Below, piece by piece: positions 42,819-51,755 of a DNA stretch of 64,000 nt (the first letter of the stretch is position 1; each line of letters starts with the position of its first letter). Location of the stretch: NCBI RefSeq assembly GCF_001006045.1, contig NZ_CP011267.1, forward strand, positions 1,364,001 to 1,428,000, in the 5' to 3' direction. Source of the stretch: Geoglobus ahangari (lineage in GTDB: Archaea; Halobacteriota; Archaeoglobi; Archaeoglobales; Archaeoglobaceae). Under the pieces are notes generated by a model. That model ran no database searches and was not told the origin of the DNA. It saw nothing but the letters and a program-made list of their open reading frames with translations. A program made the translations under genes and the position numbers.

Positions 42819-45146
42819 ATGGACAGACTTTCCCTTCTTGTCTCCAACATTCAGAAGCCCGCCAGACTGAGCATTGAAAGGGCAGTTCTTTACACTGAAT
42901 CTATGAAGGAAACTGAGGGGGAGCCGATGCCGATCAGGCAGGCGAAAGCTTTGAAACACGTTCTCGAGAACATTCCGATTCAGATTCTGCCCGGGGAGAT
43001 CGTTGTCGGAACGATGCTTCCTGATCCTCCGGGGGCGATCCTCTTTCCGGAGGGCGTTGGTCTCAGGATCATAAACGACCTTGAGAGCCTTTCCGAAAGG
43101 GAGACGAACCGTCTGCTGGTCAGCGAGGAGGATGCGAGAGTTCTCGTGGAGGAAATAGCTCCGTACTGGGAGAACAGGAACATCGAGGCCTTCGCGTCAA
43201 AGCTGATGCCCGACATAATGGAGGTCATGCTGTCAGGCTCGCTATTCGTCCTCACGGAGCTGGCCGGGATATCGCACGTCGCCGTGAACTATCCATATCT
43301 GCTCAAAAGGGGCTTCAGGTGGTTTGTTGAGGAAAGCGAGAGGAGGATAGATGAGATTAGGGAGAGCGGGTGTGAGGATGCAAGAAAGCTCGTTTTCTAC
43401 GAGGCCGCAAAAATCGCCGCAGAGGGGATCATCAGGTTTGCTGAAAGGTATGCTGGGCTTGCGAGGAAGATGGCCGAGGAAGAGGATGACGAGTCGCGTA
43501 GAGAGGAGCTCCTGAAGGTTGCGGAGATCTGCGAGAGGGTTCCTGCTGAACCGCCAGAAAGCTTCCATGAGGCGGTGCAGTTTGTGTGGTTCGTTCAGTG
43601 TGCGCTGCATCAGGAGAACTACGAGCAGGGCATATCAATGGGCAGGATAGACCAGTATCTGCTTCCATACTATCTGAGGGACGTCAGGGATGGGAGGCTC
43701 AGCAAAAAGGAGGCCTTTGAAATCCTCGCGAACCTGTGGGTTAAGCCTAACGAGATCGTGCCCCCGTTCGACTCGCTCTTGGAGCTCTACTTCTCCGGAC
43801 AGGCCACAAATCAGGCCCTGACTATTGGCGGTGTGGACAGCAGTGGCAGCGATGCGACCAACGAGCTGTCCTACCTCATGCTTGAGGTTACGAAGGCTGT
43901 CCCCCTCAGGCAGCCCAACGTCCACGTCAGGGTGAGCTCGAAAACGCCCGACAGCTTTCTCGATAAGCTTGCCGAAATCATCGCCGAGGGGAAGAACAAT
44001 GTCGGGATATTCAACGACGAGGCAGTATTCAGGGCGCTCAGGTTCGCAGGGGTTAAGGAGGGTGATGCCTGGAACTACTCAACCATCGGGTGCGTTGAAA
44101 TCTCTCCCTTCGGAAACGCCTTCACGTCGAGCGATGCGGCGCTGATAAACGTTGCAAAGGCTCTGGAATACGCGCTCAACGGCGGACAGGACATGGTTTT
44201 TGGCTACGAGTTTGGTGTGAGGTCTGAGAGAAGCCTGCAAACCCTTGAAGATGTCATCTCTGCATTCAGGGAGCAGCTTTCTCACATCATAAGGCTCGTG
44301 GTCACAGGCTCGAACATTCTCGAGTATGCAAACGCCTGCGTGAAGCCAACTCCCCTGCTCTCCCTCTGCATAGAGGACTGCTTTGAGAGGGGGAAGGATG
44401 TAACTGAAGGTGGAGCGAGGTACAACTTCACAGGGATTCAGGCCGTGGGAATTGCGGATGTTGCCGACTCTCTCGCTGCGGTAGAGCATGCTCTGAAGAA
44501 GGGTTACACGCTCGAGGAAATCATCGAGGCGTGCAGGAGAGACTTTGATGGGTATGAGGAGCTGCACTCCGTCCTGCTCAGCGCTCCGAAGTACGGGAAT
44601 GATGGCGAGGCCGACAGGTACGCGAGGATGATTCTGGAGATGTACTGCGATGAGGTCTCCAGATACAGGAACTTCAGGGGCGGGAGGTTCACCGCTGGCT
44701 GCTACCCGATGACCACAAACGTGGCCTTCGGCTTCATGACTTCAGCACTGCCATCGGGCAGGAAGCAGGGAACGAGCCTGAACAGCGGAGTCTCTCCATC
44801 GACAGGAATGGACAGGGAGGGCGTGACGGCCGCGATAAAGTCCGTCAGCAAAATCAACTACGATAAGCTCTCGAACGGGACCTCTTTCACCGTCAACCTC
44901 GACTCGGGAGTTCTGGGAGGCAAGGGGAAGGATGTGATCAGGGCCCTGATCAGGAGCTTCGTCGAGCTCGGAGGGATGCACATACAGTTCAACGTGCTCA
45001 ACGAAAACGTGCTGAGGAAGGCTCAGGAAGAGCCGGAGAAGTACAGGTGGCTGCTCGTCAGGGTTGCAGGGTGGAGTGCATACTTCGTGGAGCTTTCGAG
45101 GAACGTTCAGGACGAGCTGATCGCAAGGATCTCCTGCAGGCTGTGA
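42819..45146 (+). CDS. pflD: Glycyl radical enzyme, PflD type
   Basis: 775 residues. Active-site Cys425 lies in TIGCVEISPFGNAF and the glycyl radical Gly751 in VRVAGWSAYFVEL. The single Cys followed by V-E is typical of eliminase, lyase and fumarate-adding members, not of true pyruvate formate-lyase (which has two adjacent Cys). A. fulgidus PflD is the closest named relative I know; it has a solved structure, unknown substrate, and has been proposed to act on n-alkanes. The activating enzyme follows three bases downstream. Probable TATA (CTAAATAC) about 28 bases before the ATG. Confidence 0.92.
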   Translation: MDRLSLLVSNIQKPARLSIERAVLYTESMKETEGEPMPIRQAKALKHVLENIPIQILPGEIVVGTMLPDPPGAILFPEGVGLRIINDLESLSERETNRLLVSEEDARVLVEEIAPYWENRNIEAFASKLMPDIMEVMLSGSLFVLTELAGISHVAVNYPYLLKRGFRWFVEESERRIDEIRESGCEDARKLVFYEAAKIAAEGIIRFAERYAGLARKMAEEEDDESRREELLKVAEICERVPAEPPESFHEAVQFVWFVQCALHQENYEQGISMGRIDQYLLPYYLRDVRDGRLSKKEAFEILANLWVKPNEIVPPFDSLLELYFSGQATNQALTIGGVDSSGSDATNELSYLMLEVTKAVPLRQPNVHVRVSSKTPDSFLDKLAEIIAEGKNNVGIFNDEAVFRALRFAGVKEGDAWNYSTIGCVEISPFGNAFTSSDAALINVAKALEYALNGGQDMVFGYEFGVRSERSLQTLEDVISAFREQLSHIIRLVVTGSNILEYANACVKPTPLLSLCIEDCFERGKDVTEGGARYNFTGIQAVGIADVADSLAAVEHALKKGYTLEEIIEACRRDFDGYEELHSVLLSAPKYGNDGEADRYARMILEMYCDEVSRYRNFRGGRFTAGCYPMTTNVAFGFMTSALPSGRKQGTSLNSGVSPSTGMDREGVTAAIKSVSKINYDKLSNGTSFTVNLDSGVLGGKGKDVIRALIRSFVELGGMHIQFNVLNENVLRKAQEEPEKYRWLLVRVAGWSAYFVELSRNVQDELIARISCRL

Positions 45147-45148
45147 GC

Positions 45149-46042
45149 ATGAAGGGTAGAATCTTCAGAATCCAGAGGTTCTCGATCCACGACGGCCCGG
45201 GAATAAGGACGACTGTCTTCCTGAAGGGCTGTCCTTTAAGCTGCCTGTGGTGCCACAACCCTGAGTCGCAGAGGTTCGAGGTGGAGCTGGCTTACAGGAG
45301 CGAGAGATGTATGTCATGCCACAGATGCGTGGCCGCATGCCCTGTGGGCGCATTAAGGCCGATATCATCAGGAGTGGAGGTGGACAGGAACACCTGCAAC
45401 GGCTGCGGCGAGTGTGTGAAAGTGTGCAGAAGTGGGGCCCTTTTTCTCTACGGGCAGGAGGCTGAGCCGTCTGAGGTTCTTGAAGAGGTCAGGAAGGATG
45501 CTGTTTTTTACAGAAACTCTGGAGGGGGCGTGACCTTCTCTGGAGGGGAACCTTACTCTCAGCCCGATTTTCTTCTTGAGATGCTCAGGCTGTGCAGGGA
45601 GGAGGGAATAGACACTGCTGTGGACACCTCGGGGCATGCGCCCTGGAAGAGCATCGAGGCAACTCTCGATCTCGTGAATCTATTTCTGTACGACCTCAAG
45701 GATTACAACAGCGAGAGGCACAAACAGCTTACGGGCGTGGGGAATGAGCTGATTCTGGACAACCTGAGGAAGATTCTTGACACCTCAGATGTTGTGGTCA
45801 GGATTCCATTCATCCCATCATGCAATTTTCAGAGCCCTGACGACTTTGACGGCTTTCTCAACCTCCTGCTGAGGCTTGATGTGGGGAGGGTGGATGTGCT
45901 GCCCTACCACTCGCTTTCGAGGGACAAGTACAGGTGGCTCGGCAGGGAGTTTTTCGAGGTCGGAGATGGGCCAGATTACAGGGAATTCGTGGAGATGCTG
46001 AGGGAGGCGGGGATTGATGTGAGTGTAGGGGGTTACTTTTGA
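45149..46042 (+). CDS. pflC: Glycyl radical enzyme activating enzyme
   Basis: 297 residues from ATG 45149; the open frame extends upstream within the previous gene but has no family similarity there. Radical SAM cluster Cys28, Cys32 and Cys35 (GCPLSCLWCHNPES), then two ferredoxin-type clusters (CMSCHRCVAACP and CNGCGECVKVCR), as in activases of non-PFL glycyl radical enzymes. GGGVTFSGGEPYSQPDFLLEM is the SAM-binding GGE region. It generates the Gly751 radical on the neighbouring enzyme under anaerobic conditions. Confidence 0.94.
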   Translation: MKGRIFRIQRFSIHDGPGIRTTVFLKGCPLSCLWCHNPESQRFEVELAYRSERCMSCHRCVAACPVGALRPISSGVEVDRNTCNGCGECVKVCRSGALFLYGQEAEPSEVLEEVRKDAVFYRNSGGGVTFSGGEPYSQPDFLLEMLRLCREEGIDTAVDTSGHAPWKSIEATLDLVNLFLYDLKDYNSERHKQLTGVGNELILDNLRKILDTSDVVVRIPFIPSCNFQSPDDFDGFLNLLLRLDVGRVDVLPYHSLSRDKYRWLGREFFEVGDGPDYREFVEMLREAGIDVSVGGYF

Positions 46043-46053
46043 TGCAGGGATTG

Positions 46054-46078
46054 CGATGCATGGGTTAGATCTGCATCG
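46054..46078. promoter_or_regulatory. Inverted repeat between the activase and mntA
   Basis: CGATGCA and TGCATCG form a perfect 7-base inverted repeat with an 11-base spacer. A further direct GATGCA occurs at 46041-46046. The repeat lies just after the activase stop and about 10 bases before the TATA-like TTTATTTAAAG of the MntA gene. It may fold as a hairpin at the transcript end or be an operator of the MntA/HepT pair. Confidence 0.4.
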
Positions 46079-46128
46079 AGTCCGCATTTTATTTAAAGTT
46101 GAATTTCATAATTTTAAATCGGAGAACC

Positions 46129-46425
46129 ATGAACACTCTTGAAGATATCAAAAAGACGCTGTCCAGCCAAAAAGAGGAAATCAGGAGAAAGTACGGGGTA
46201 AGGATTATTGGCATATTTGGTTCTTATGCAAGAGGTGAGCAAAGTGAAGTGAGTGATGTTGACGTGCTGGTTGAAATTGAGAGACCCATCGGGCTGAAGT
46301 TCTTTGAGCTGTGGGATGAGCTTGAGACAACTCTTGGTGTTAAGGTCGATCTGCTAACCGTAAACGCGGTGAAACAGAAGCGAATGCTCTGGGAGAGCAT
46401 AATGGAGGATCTGGTTTATGTCTAA
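46129..46425 (+). CDS. mntA: MntA-type minimal nucleotidyltransferase antitoxin
   Basis: 98 residues from ATG 46129 (after CGGAGAACC). Motif IFGSYARGEQSEVSDVDVLV is the GSxARG...SDxD site of minimal nucleotidyltransferases. In MntA/HepT pairs the nucleotidyltransferase adenylylates the HEPN toxin and so silences it. The next gene is such a HEPN protein, overlapping by eight bases. AT content is higher than in the preceding operon. Confidence 0.88.
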   Translation: MNTLEDIKKTLSSQKEEIRRKYGVRIIGIFGSYARGEQSEVSDVDVLVEIERPIGLKFFELWDELETTLGVKVDLLTVNAVKQKRMLWESIMEDLVYV

Positions 46426-46765
46426 AAGGGACTGGAGGTTGTTTTTGATTGACATGCTGGAGTCTATAGAAAAGATTGAGAGCTACATTTCTGGAGTTAG
46501 CCGAGATGGGTTTCTGAAGGACGAGAAAACTAAGGATGCGGTTGTTAGAAACCTTGAAATAATTGGAGAAGCAGCCAACCAGATACCGGAGGAAAATCGG
46601 AAGAGATATAATGACGTTCCTTGGACTCAAATCGTTGGATTGAGAAATAGATTGATTCATGGTTATTTTGTGGTGGATTACGAAATAGTATGGAATGTAA
46701 TAAGTGGTGAGTTATCCGATCTGAAGATTCGGATAAAGAAGATTCTGGAAAGAGAGGGGTTATGA
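46418..46765 (+). CDS. hepT: HepT-like HEPN-domain toxin (DUF86)
   Basis: 115 residues, all helical. The RNase motif R-x4-6-H appears in VGLRNRLIHGYFVVDYEIVW, with the following Tyr that is the usual target of AMP modification. KDAVVRNLEIIGEAANQIPE is the standard DUF86 helix. Paired with mntA upstream, it completes a toxin-antitoxin module. Confidence 0.88.
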   Translation: MSKRDWRLFLIDMLESIEKIESYISGVSRDGFLKDEKTKDAVVRNLEIIGEAANQIPEENRKRYNDVPWTQIVGLRNRLIHGYFVVDYEIVWNVISGELSDLKIRIKKILEREGL

Positions 46766-46937
46766 TCTAAGTGGAGATTCTGTGCGCTTAAATTATGGGT
46801 GTTTACTCGTTCTTGGGGGACTGAGTGTTAAGAATTGAGGAGATCTAAGGAAAGTTCATAGTTTTGAGATATGGTTTTCTGGCGAGTTTATAAAGCACTA
46901 CATCAACATGCCCTCTTTTACAGAGGGTGGTGGGAAG

Positions 46938-47454
46938 ATGGTGGAAAATATTTGCATTGGTGGTAAGAGTATAAATCTTTATATATTTCCTAGAGATATA
47001 AATTTTAATGACCACGGCAATTTGTCTTGAAAGATCGAGAGGAGTGGTTTTGGATAACGTCAGTATAGTTGGGTTTGAAAAAGGAATCTACGCGAAAGAT
47101 AGTGAGTTTCTTGTGAGAAACTGCTATATTTCAGAGAACAAAATTGGAATTGAGTCAGTTAACAGTTTTGGAAGCATTCACAACTCTGAATTTAGAAAGA
47201 ATGATATCGATTTGATCGTGAATAGGTCGTCAATTCATGTGGTAGATACTATAGCGGAGAAAGTTATGGAAATCACGAGAAATGGATCAAGAATTGAAGA
47301 TATAGAGGCGCATTGGATAGCTTTTAGGATAATAAACGCTACAGATCCTCAGGAGAAGAGGAGGTTATTCAGAAAACTGATCGAATACTCTCAGTACATC
47401 GGGTTAATTTGGACAATTTATCAGATCCTCAAAGAATCGGGAATTCTGAATTAA
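46938..47454 (+). CDS. Short beta-helix-like protein, probably frameshifted
   Basis: The main frame, ATG 47008 to 47454 (148 residues), has beta-helix-like repeats (SRGVVLDNVSIVGFEKGIYA, FLVRNCYISENKIGIESV, GSIHNSEFRKNDIDLIV) and then a helical tail (EKRRLFRKLIEYSQYIGLIW). Another frame starts at ATG 46938 after GGTGGTGGGAAG and reads SINLYIFPRDINFND before shifting out at about 47011. Deleting one C in ACCACGG joins them as FNDTAICLERS, so a one-base frameshift is likely. Alternatively ATG 47008 is a real leaderless start with TATATAT about 25 bases upstream. No signal peptide; strongly AT-rich; function unknown. Confidence 0.5.
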
Positions 47455-47555
47455 GGTTGAACTGAAATTCATATCCTTCACGTTTTCAAACCTTAAATAC
47501 CATTTTTTGACAAATATTTATCTAATTAAACTAAAAAAGCCGGGGAAGCGAGACT

Positions 47556-47786
47556 ATGTTGGCCGGTGATGACTGGATGATCCGAAACGGGTGGAGTTTA
47601 AGAGATGCGGAGAGGTGGTGCAGGGAGAACATGGACCTGCTCAGGAGGTTGGGCTACGACAAGGCAAACCCGCCGAGCTACGTGGCGTTCAAGCGCACGC
47701 TCAGCTCTATGGATCCGAAGATGATTCAGAGGATTACGGCGAAAATCAAGTATTTGAAGGGAGAGGTGAGGACGCTGTGGTTTTAA
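47556..47786 (+). CDS. Hypothetical small protein
   Basis: 76 residues from ATG 47556, or 69 from ATG 47577, which is eight bases after GGTGATG. Contains SLRDAERWCRENMDLLRRLG and PPSYVAFKRTLSSMDPKMIQ, a helical, basic protein that could bind nucleic acid. No motif recognised. It lies in the AT-rich island but has GC-richer codons than its neighbours. Confidence 0.5.
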   Translation: MLAGDDWMIRNGWSLRDAERWCRENMDLLRRLGYDKANPPSYVAFKRTLSSMDPKMIQRITAKIKYLKGEVRTLWF

Positions 47787-47816
47787 GTTTTTAAACCATT
47801 TTTCGATACACACAAT

Positions 47817-48077
47817 ATGAAAGGGAAAACAGTATTTTGGTTAATCTTAGCTATATCTTATCTCATTAATTACAGTGGTTATTCAGAAGTGAAAGAAAAA
47901 GTAGGTGGTATTTACGTGGGAAAAACGAGACTAATAGTGGCTGACCCTTCTGAACTTACTGAAATTGAAAAAGCAAGTTATGTAGACCTGTCATACATAT
48001 TCGAGAGTTCAGCGTTAGTTAATATTACTGGTTTTGTACTTGCTGTTTTAGCAGCAATAATTTCAGCAAAATGGTAA
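47817..48077 (+). CDS. Hypothetical small membrane protein
   Basis: 86 residues. N-terminal hydrophobic stretch (VFWLILAISYLINYSGY) and C-terminal membrane helix (ITGFVLAVLAAIISAKW) with a short polar domain between (GGIYVGKTRLIVADPSELTE), so probably two membrane passes. Strongly AT-rich codon use. No family recognised. Confidence 0.5.
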   Translation: MKGKTVFWLILAISYLINYSGYSEVKEKVGGIYVGKTRLIVADPSELTEIEKASYVDLSYIFESSALVNITGFVLAVLAAIISAKW

Positions 48078-48120
48078 TTAAATTGGCGCCAAGATTCATT
48101 TGAGAAAGTCTCAACCGAAA

Positions 48121-48285
48121 TCAAAACTCCCTCAACGCCTCGAGCACCACATCCGAATCGTACCTCTTGTAAACGTACTTCGTCTTCCTCCCCCTTTTTG
48201 TCGAAGACGAAGTCCACCAGCCTGAGCCTCTCGAGCTTGTTCAAGGTCTCGTAGAAGCGTTGATGCCATGATGCTAAGAGAGGTC
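48121..48285 (-). pseudogene. Fragment of a winged-helix-type C-terminus with a frameshift
   Basis: On the minus strand the reading HQRFYETLNKLERLRLVDFV passes, after a one-base shift near 48195, into RKTKYVYKRYDSDVVLEALR and a stop at 48121-48123. Together this resembles the C-terminal winged helix of a DNA-binding ATPase or regulator; an Orc1/Cdc6-like origin is possible but weakly supported. No start or N-terminal domain remains. It abuts tRNA-Cys, which suggests debris of an inserted element. Confidence 0.4.
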
Positions 48286-48333
48286 GGTGGTATTCACCTT
48301 TCTTAATGGTGAGGATCAGAATTTTAGATAAAA

Positions 48334-48405
48334 AGCCAGGGCCCGGATTCGAACCGGGGTAAAGCGGATCTGCAGTCCGCCGCATAGCCCCTCTGCCACC
48401 CTGGC
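48334..48405 (-). tRNA. tRNA-Cys (GCA)
   Basis: On the minus strand acceptor GCCAGGG pairs with CCCTGGC, discriminator T (U73, the conserved Cys identity base). Anticodon stem GCGGA/TCCGC encloses CTGCAGA with anticodon GCA. T arm CCGG-TTCGAAT-CCGG is intact. TATA-like TTTAAATAAA lies upstream (about 48430). No intron or encoded CCA. Confidence 0.93.
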
Positions 48406-48446
48406 CTACTTAAGCATGGCCAGCAACGTTTATTTAAAAATTTTGG

Positions 48447-49871
48447 TCAGCCGAGGAACCTTCTGAGCTTTCCGGTTTCGATTATCGCGTCGCTTATGCT
48501 GTTCTGCCTTCTGATGGCGTCTATGGTTCTGCTGCTCGCCTCCCTGTAGTCCTCTCTGCTCTCGAAGTCGAAGAACTCCATTGCCCTCCTCACGTCCTCC
48601 TCAAACGGAACTATCTTCAGACTTTCAGGGTTGAAGAGGGACAGGACGAATCTCATCTGCTCTTCGAGGGTAGGAATCACCTCACACAGCTCTTCGTAGT
48701 CCTTGTCTGTTAGTGCCGATAGGCCCATGAGCTCTGGTGGAAAGCCTATGGAGTAGAGGACCGCGCAGAACGTTATGGCCCTCGGGAGCTTCACCCTATC
48801 TCCCCTCGAATACCCGAAGAGGCCGATGTGGAGCTTCCTCATCCTCCTCTTCGGAACGAACCTGCTGGTCTCATTGACGAACTCCGCTATCCGGGGAACT
48901 CTCTTCCTGTACTCGTCGCTCAGCCTCTGTATGATCTCCTCATCCACCTCCACGTTCTGAGGCCTCTCAGGACTGCTGTCCCTGAGCTCCTCGACCGCTT
49001 CCCTGACGGTTCTGAAGTCGTAGTCGTACTTGAACGCAGATTGTGCCGTAAACGTCTGCACAGATGGGTATTCAACGAGGGCGTGCATGTTCTCCGGGTC
49101 GAAAGACCCCCTGAACGGAGGACAGCCAACTCCTATGATCGGGTAGACGTCGATTTCCAGATCGTAGAGCCTCTGAAGGGCTATTTTGGCCGCAAGCGTT
49201 GCAGGTATGAAGCCGTAGTTCAACGCCGGATCGGACCTCGCCAGAAAAACCCTGATCGCCTCGAACCTCCCATCCGCGAATTCCCTGACTATCTCGTCGC
49301 ACCTCAGCATGGTCGGGATGTCCTCAAATAGAGGGATGATTCCGATTGTTTCCGGCTCGAACTCTCCCAGCCACTCTCCCACTTTTGTTCCATCTGCGAG
49401 CACGAGCTTTGACTTTCCCGCGACGAAGTCTCTGTAGAACAGGTATATTCTCTCCAGCTCCTCGCTCTTTGTGACCATCGGGACTATTATCTCGAAGATT
49501 GGGGGAGAGGGATCTTTGTAGAACTTCCTCGCATAGTCATGGCTCCTCGGAATCATCTCAAGTGTTTCGGCCAGAAGCTTTGCTTCGTCCCTCTCAACCT
49601 CGGGGTTTGGAACCCTCGGAGTGATCCTCACGTCCTCTCCGATAACGTGCTCGCTGAAGAAGTTTGGGTATGCGGTCAGCAGCTTTTTGACCACGAAGTC
49701 GTCAACCTCCTTGCCCTCGAAGTCCCACATCTGCTCCTCCATCCCGAAGTGGGAGAAGACGTAGTACGCTTCCCTTATCTCGTCTTCTCCATCGAAGAAG
49801 GACTGCTTTGCGAAGAACGGCATCTCCACGTTGTCCGGGTGCTGGGTGCTCATGACCCTCGGAATACGCAT
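48447..49871 (-). CDS. ppcA: Phosphoenolpyruvate carboxylase, archaeal type
   Basis: 474 residues from ATG 49871, half the size of the bacterial enzyme, as expected for the archaeal form. The conserved start MRIPRVMSTQHPDNVEMPFF, EIIVPMVTKSEELERIY, GFIPATLAAKIALQRL and VGCPPFRGSF are visible. It carboxylates PEP to oxaloacetate. A TATA box (TTTAAATA, about 49893-49900) 25 bases upstream supports a leaderless start at 49871 rather than ATG 49886. Divergent from the lipoprotein gene. Confidence 0.94.
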   Translation of the reverse strand: MRIPRVMSTQHPDNVEMPFFAKQSFFDGEDEIREAYYVFSHFGMEEQMWDFEGKEVDDFVVKKLLTAYPNFFSEHVIGEDVRITPRVPNPEVERDEAKLLAETLEMIPRSHDYARKFYKDPSPPIFEIIVPMVTKSEELERIYLFYRDFVAGKSKLVLADGTKVGEWLGEFEPETIGIIPLFEDIPTMLRCDEIVREFADGRFEAIRVFLARSDPALNYGFIPATLAAKIALQRLYDLEIDVYPIIGVGCPPFRGSFDPENMHALVEYPSVQTFTAQSAFKYDYDFRTVREAVEELRDSSPERPQNVEVDEEIIQRLSDEYRKRVPRIAEFVNETSRFVPKRRMRKLHIGLFGYSRGDRVKLPRAITFCAVLYSIGFPPELMGLSALTDKDYEELCEVIPTLEEQMRFVLSLFNPESLKIVPFEEDVRRAMEFFDFESREDYREASSRTIDAIRRQNSISDAIIETGKLRRFLG

Positions 49872-49947
49872 GATATACGTTGTCATACGTGTGTATTTAA
49901 ATATTTACGTAGGAAGTTTTATGGCGTCATCGCCAGAAGGATTCGAG

Positions 49948-50295
49948 ATGTGGCTCGTTCTGGTTCTGGCAATTGCCCTGCTCGTTCTCGGCTGCTCAGG
50001 GGAAGAGGCGGCAGGGCCCCAAAAGACTCCAACGGCAGGTGAGAGCACTCCGGCACCCCAGTCACTGAACGGGGAGCAGCTGTTCGAGCAGAAGTGCTCC
50101 TGCCACTACAGCTACTACCAGAATCCAGAAGGCTCTCTGGGCTGGCTCGATGTGTGGAGGTCAGAGTACTACGGAAAGCCGTCAGAGAAGTGGAGCGCCG
50201 GTATAGATCTGATGGTCGAGAAGAGGTTCACCAGCGTTACAGATGAGGAGAAGCTCATCATCGCGGAATACCTTGCCGAGAGATTTGCTAAGTGA
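49948..50295 (+). CDS. Small cytochrome c-like lipoprotein with a CXCH motif
   Basis: 115 residues from ATG 49948 (AAGGA seven bases upstream; an in-frame ATG at 49921 lacks one). Signal with lipobox [12 protein letters not shown], so a lipid-anchored extracellular protein. After a Pro/Thr linker the domain reads [20 protein letters not shown], then [20 protein letters not shown], the pattern of small class I cytochromes c. The heme site is CSCH, one residue shorter than the canonical CXXCH, so covalent heme binding is uncertain. Confidence 0.7.
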   Translation: MWLVLVLAIALLVLGCSGEEAAGPQKTPTAGESTPAPQSLNGEQLFEQKCSCHYSYYQNPEGSLGWLDVWRSEYYGKPSEKWSAGIDLMVEKRFTSVTDEEKLIIAEYLAERFAK

Positions 50296-50333
50296 ATCAA
50301 AAAAGATATATTTCTTTTTTAGAACTCCCGACC

Positions 50334-51755
50334 ATGGATGTGGTGATTGGCTTAGAGGTTCACGTTCAGCTCAACAGGCTCAAGACCAAGCTGTTCTGCT
50401 CATGTCCTCTTGACTATCACGGTAAAGAACCCAACACTCACGTCTGTCCCGTCTGCCTCGGGCTTCCCGGGGCCATGCCAGTTGTCAATAAAGAGGCTGT
50501 CAAGGCGGCGATAAAGGTCGCGCTCGCCCTCAATGCAGACATCAACCCCGTAATGAGGTTCGACAGAAAGAACTACTTCTACCCTGACCTGCCCAAGGGC
50601 TTCCAGATAAGCCAGTACGACATGCCCCTCGCGTGGGGAGGTTACGTTACCATAGAGACTGAGAATGGGGAGAAGAAGGTAACGCTCAAGAGGATACACA
50701 TGGAGGAGGATCCGGGTAAGCTGAGCTACAAGGGCTCGATAACCACCGCAAGGTACAGCCTCATCGACTACAACAGGAGTGGAGTGCCGCTTCTTGAGAT
50801 TGTGACCGAACCTGTCCTGAACTCCCCGAAGGAGGCGAGGGCGTTCCTCAACAACCTCAGGATAATTCTGGAGTATCTGGACGTGTTCGATGGGGATCTG
50901 GAGGGCGCGATGAGGGTTGACGCGAACATCAGCATAGCTGGCGGAGGAAGGGTGGAGATAAAGAACATTTCCAGCTTCAAGGGCGTTGAGAAGGCGCTGA
51001 CGTACGAGATAACGCGCCAGAAGAACCTCCTCAGGAGAGGGAGGAAGATAGAGAGGGAGACGAGGCACTTCGACGAGGCGAACAACATAACGGTCTCGCT
51101 GAGGAGCAAGGAGGAGGAGCAGGACTACCGCTACTTCCCCGAGCCCGATCTCGTCCCCATCCACACCCACGAGTTCATCGAGGAGGTTAAGGCAACCCTG
51201 CCTGAGATGCCGTGGGAGAAGAGGGACAGGCTCATAGCCCAGTACGGGCTTAGCATGGAGAAGGCGAAGATACTCGTCCTCGACCCGAAGATGGCGGACT
51301 ACTTTGAGAGAGTTGCAGAGAAGATCGATCCCAAGGTCTCGGCGAGCTGGATTGTTGACGTTCTGAGGGGCGAGCTCAACTACAGGGACATGTCTTTTGC
51401 TAAGGGAGAGAGGAGGCTCACATCAGACGAGCTAATTGAGCTGCTCGGCTATTTCCTTAAGGGAGAGATAACCGAAAAGGGTGTGGTTGAAGTAATAAGG
51501 GCCAAGCTCGACGAGGGTGGAAGTGTAAGGGAGATTATCGAGAGGAAGGGGCTGTTCTCCATACCGAAGGAGGAGATTGACAGGCTCTGCAGGGAGGCGA
51601 TTGAGAAGAACCCGAAGGCTGTGGAGGATTACAGGGCAGGCAAGAAGCAGGCCGCGAACTTCCTTGTTGGTTACGTGATGAAGATGACGCGCGGCAGAGC
51701 TGACCCGGGAGAGACTGCGAAGCGCATCAGGGAGCTCCTCGAGGAGATAACATGA
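50334..51755 (+). CDS. gatB: Aspartyl/glutamyl-tRNA amidotransferase subunit B
   Basis: 473 residues from ATG 50334 ([20 protein letters not shown]). GatB cradle domain with zinc Cys residues (CSCPLDYH and [11 protein letters not shown]), [18 protein letters not shown], and a YqeY-like C-terminal tail ([20 protein letters not shown]). It amidates Asp-tRNA-Asn or Glu-tRNA-Gln with GatA and GatC, which are not adjacent. AGATATATTT about 30 bases upstream suggests a leaderless message. Overlaps coaD by four bases. Confidence 0.96.
   Translation: MDVVIGLEVHVQLNRLKTKLFCSCPLDYHGKEPNTHVCPVCLGLPGAMPVVNKEAVKAAIKVALALNADINPVMRFDRKNYFYPDLPKGFQISQYDMPLAWGGYVTIETENGEKKVTLKRIHMEEDPGKLSYKGSITTARYSLIDYNRSGVPLLEIVTEPVLNSPKEARAFLNNLRIILEYLDVFDGDLEGAMRVDANISIAGGGRVEIKNISSFKGVEKALTYEITRQKNLLRRGRKIERETRHFDEANNITVSLRSKEEEQDYRYFPEPDLVPIHTHEFIEEVKATLPEMPWEKRDRLIAQYGLSMEKAKILVLDPKMADYFERVAEKIDPKVSASWIVDVLRGELNYRDMSFAKGERRLTSDELIELLGYFLKGEITEKGVVEVIRAKLDEGGSVREIIERKGLFSIPKEEIDRLCREAIEKNPKAVEDYRAGKKQAANFLVGYVMKMTRGRADPGETAKRIRELLEEIT

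Noticed and set aside
46766-46937. Small frames between hepT and the beta-helix gene
   Set aside because: No frame over about 30 codons with protein-like composition; only a short CCCTCT/AGAGGG hairpin is visible.
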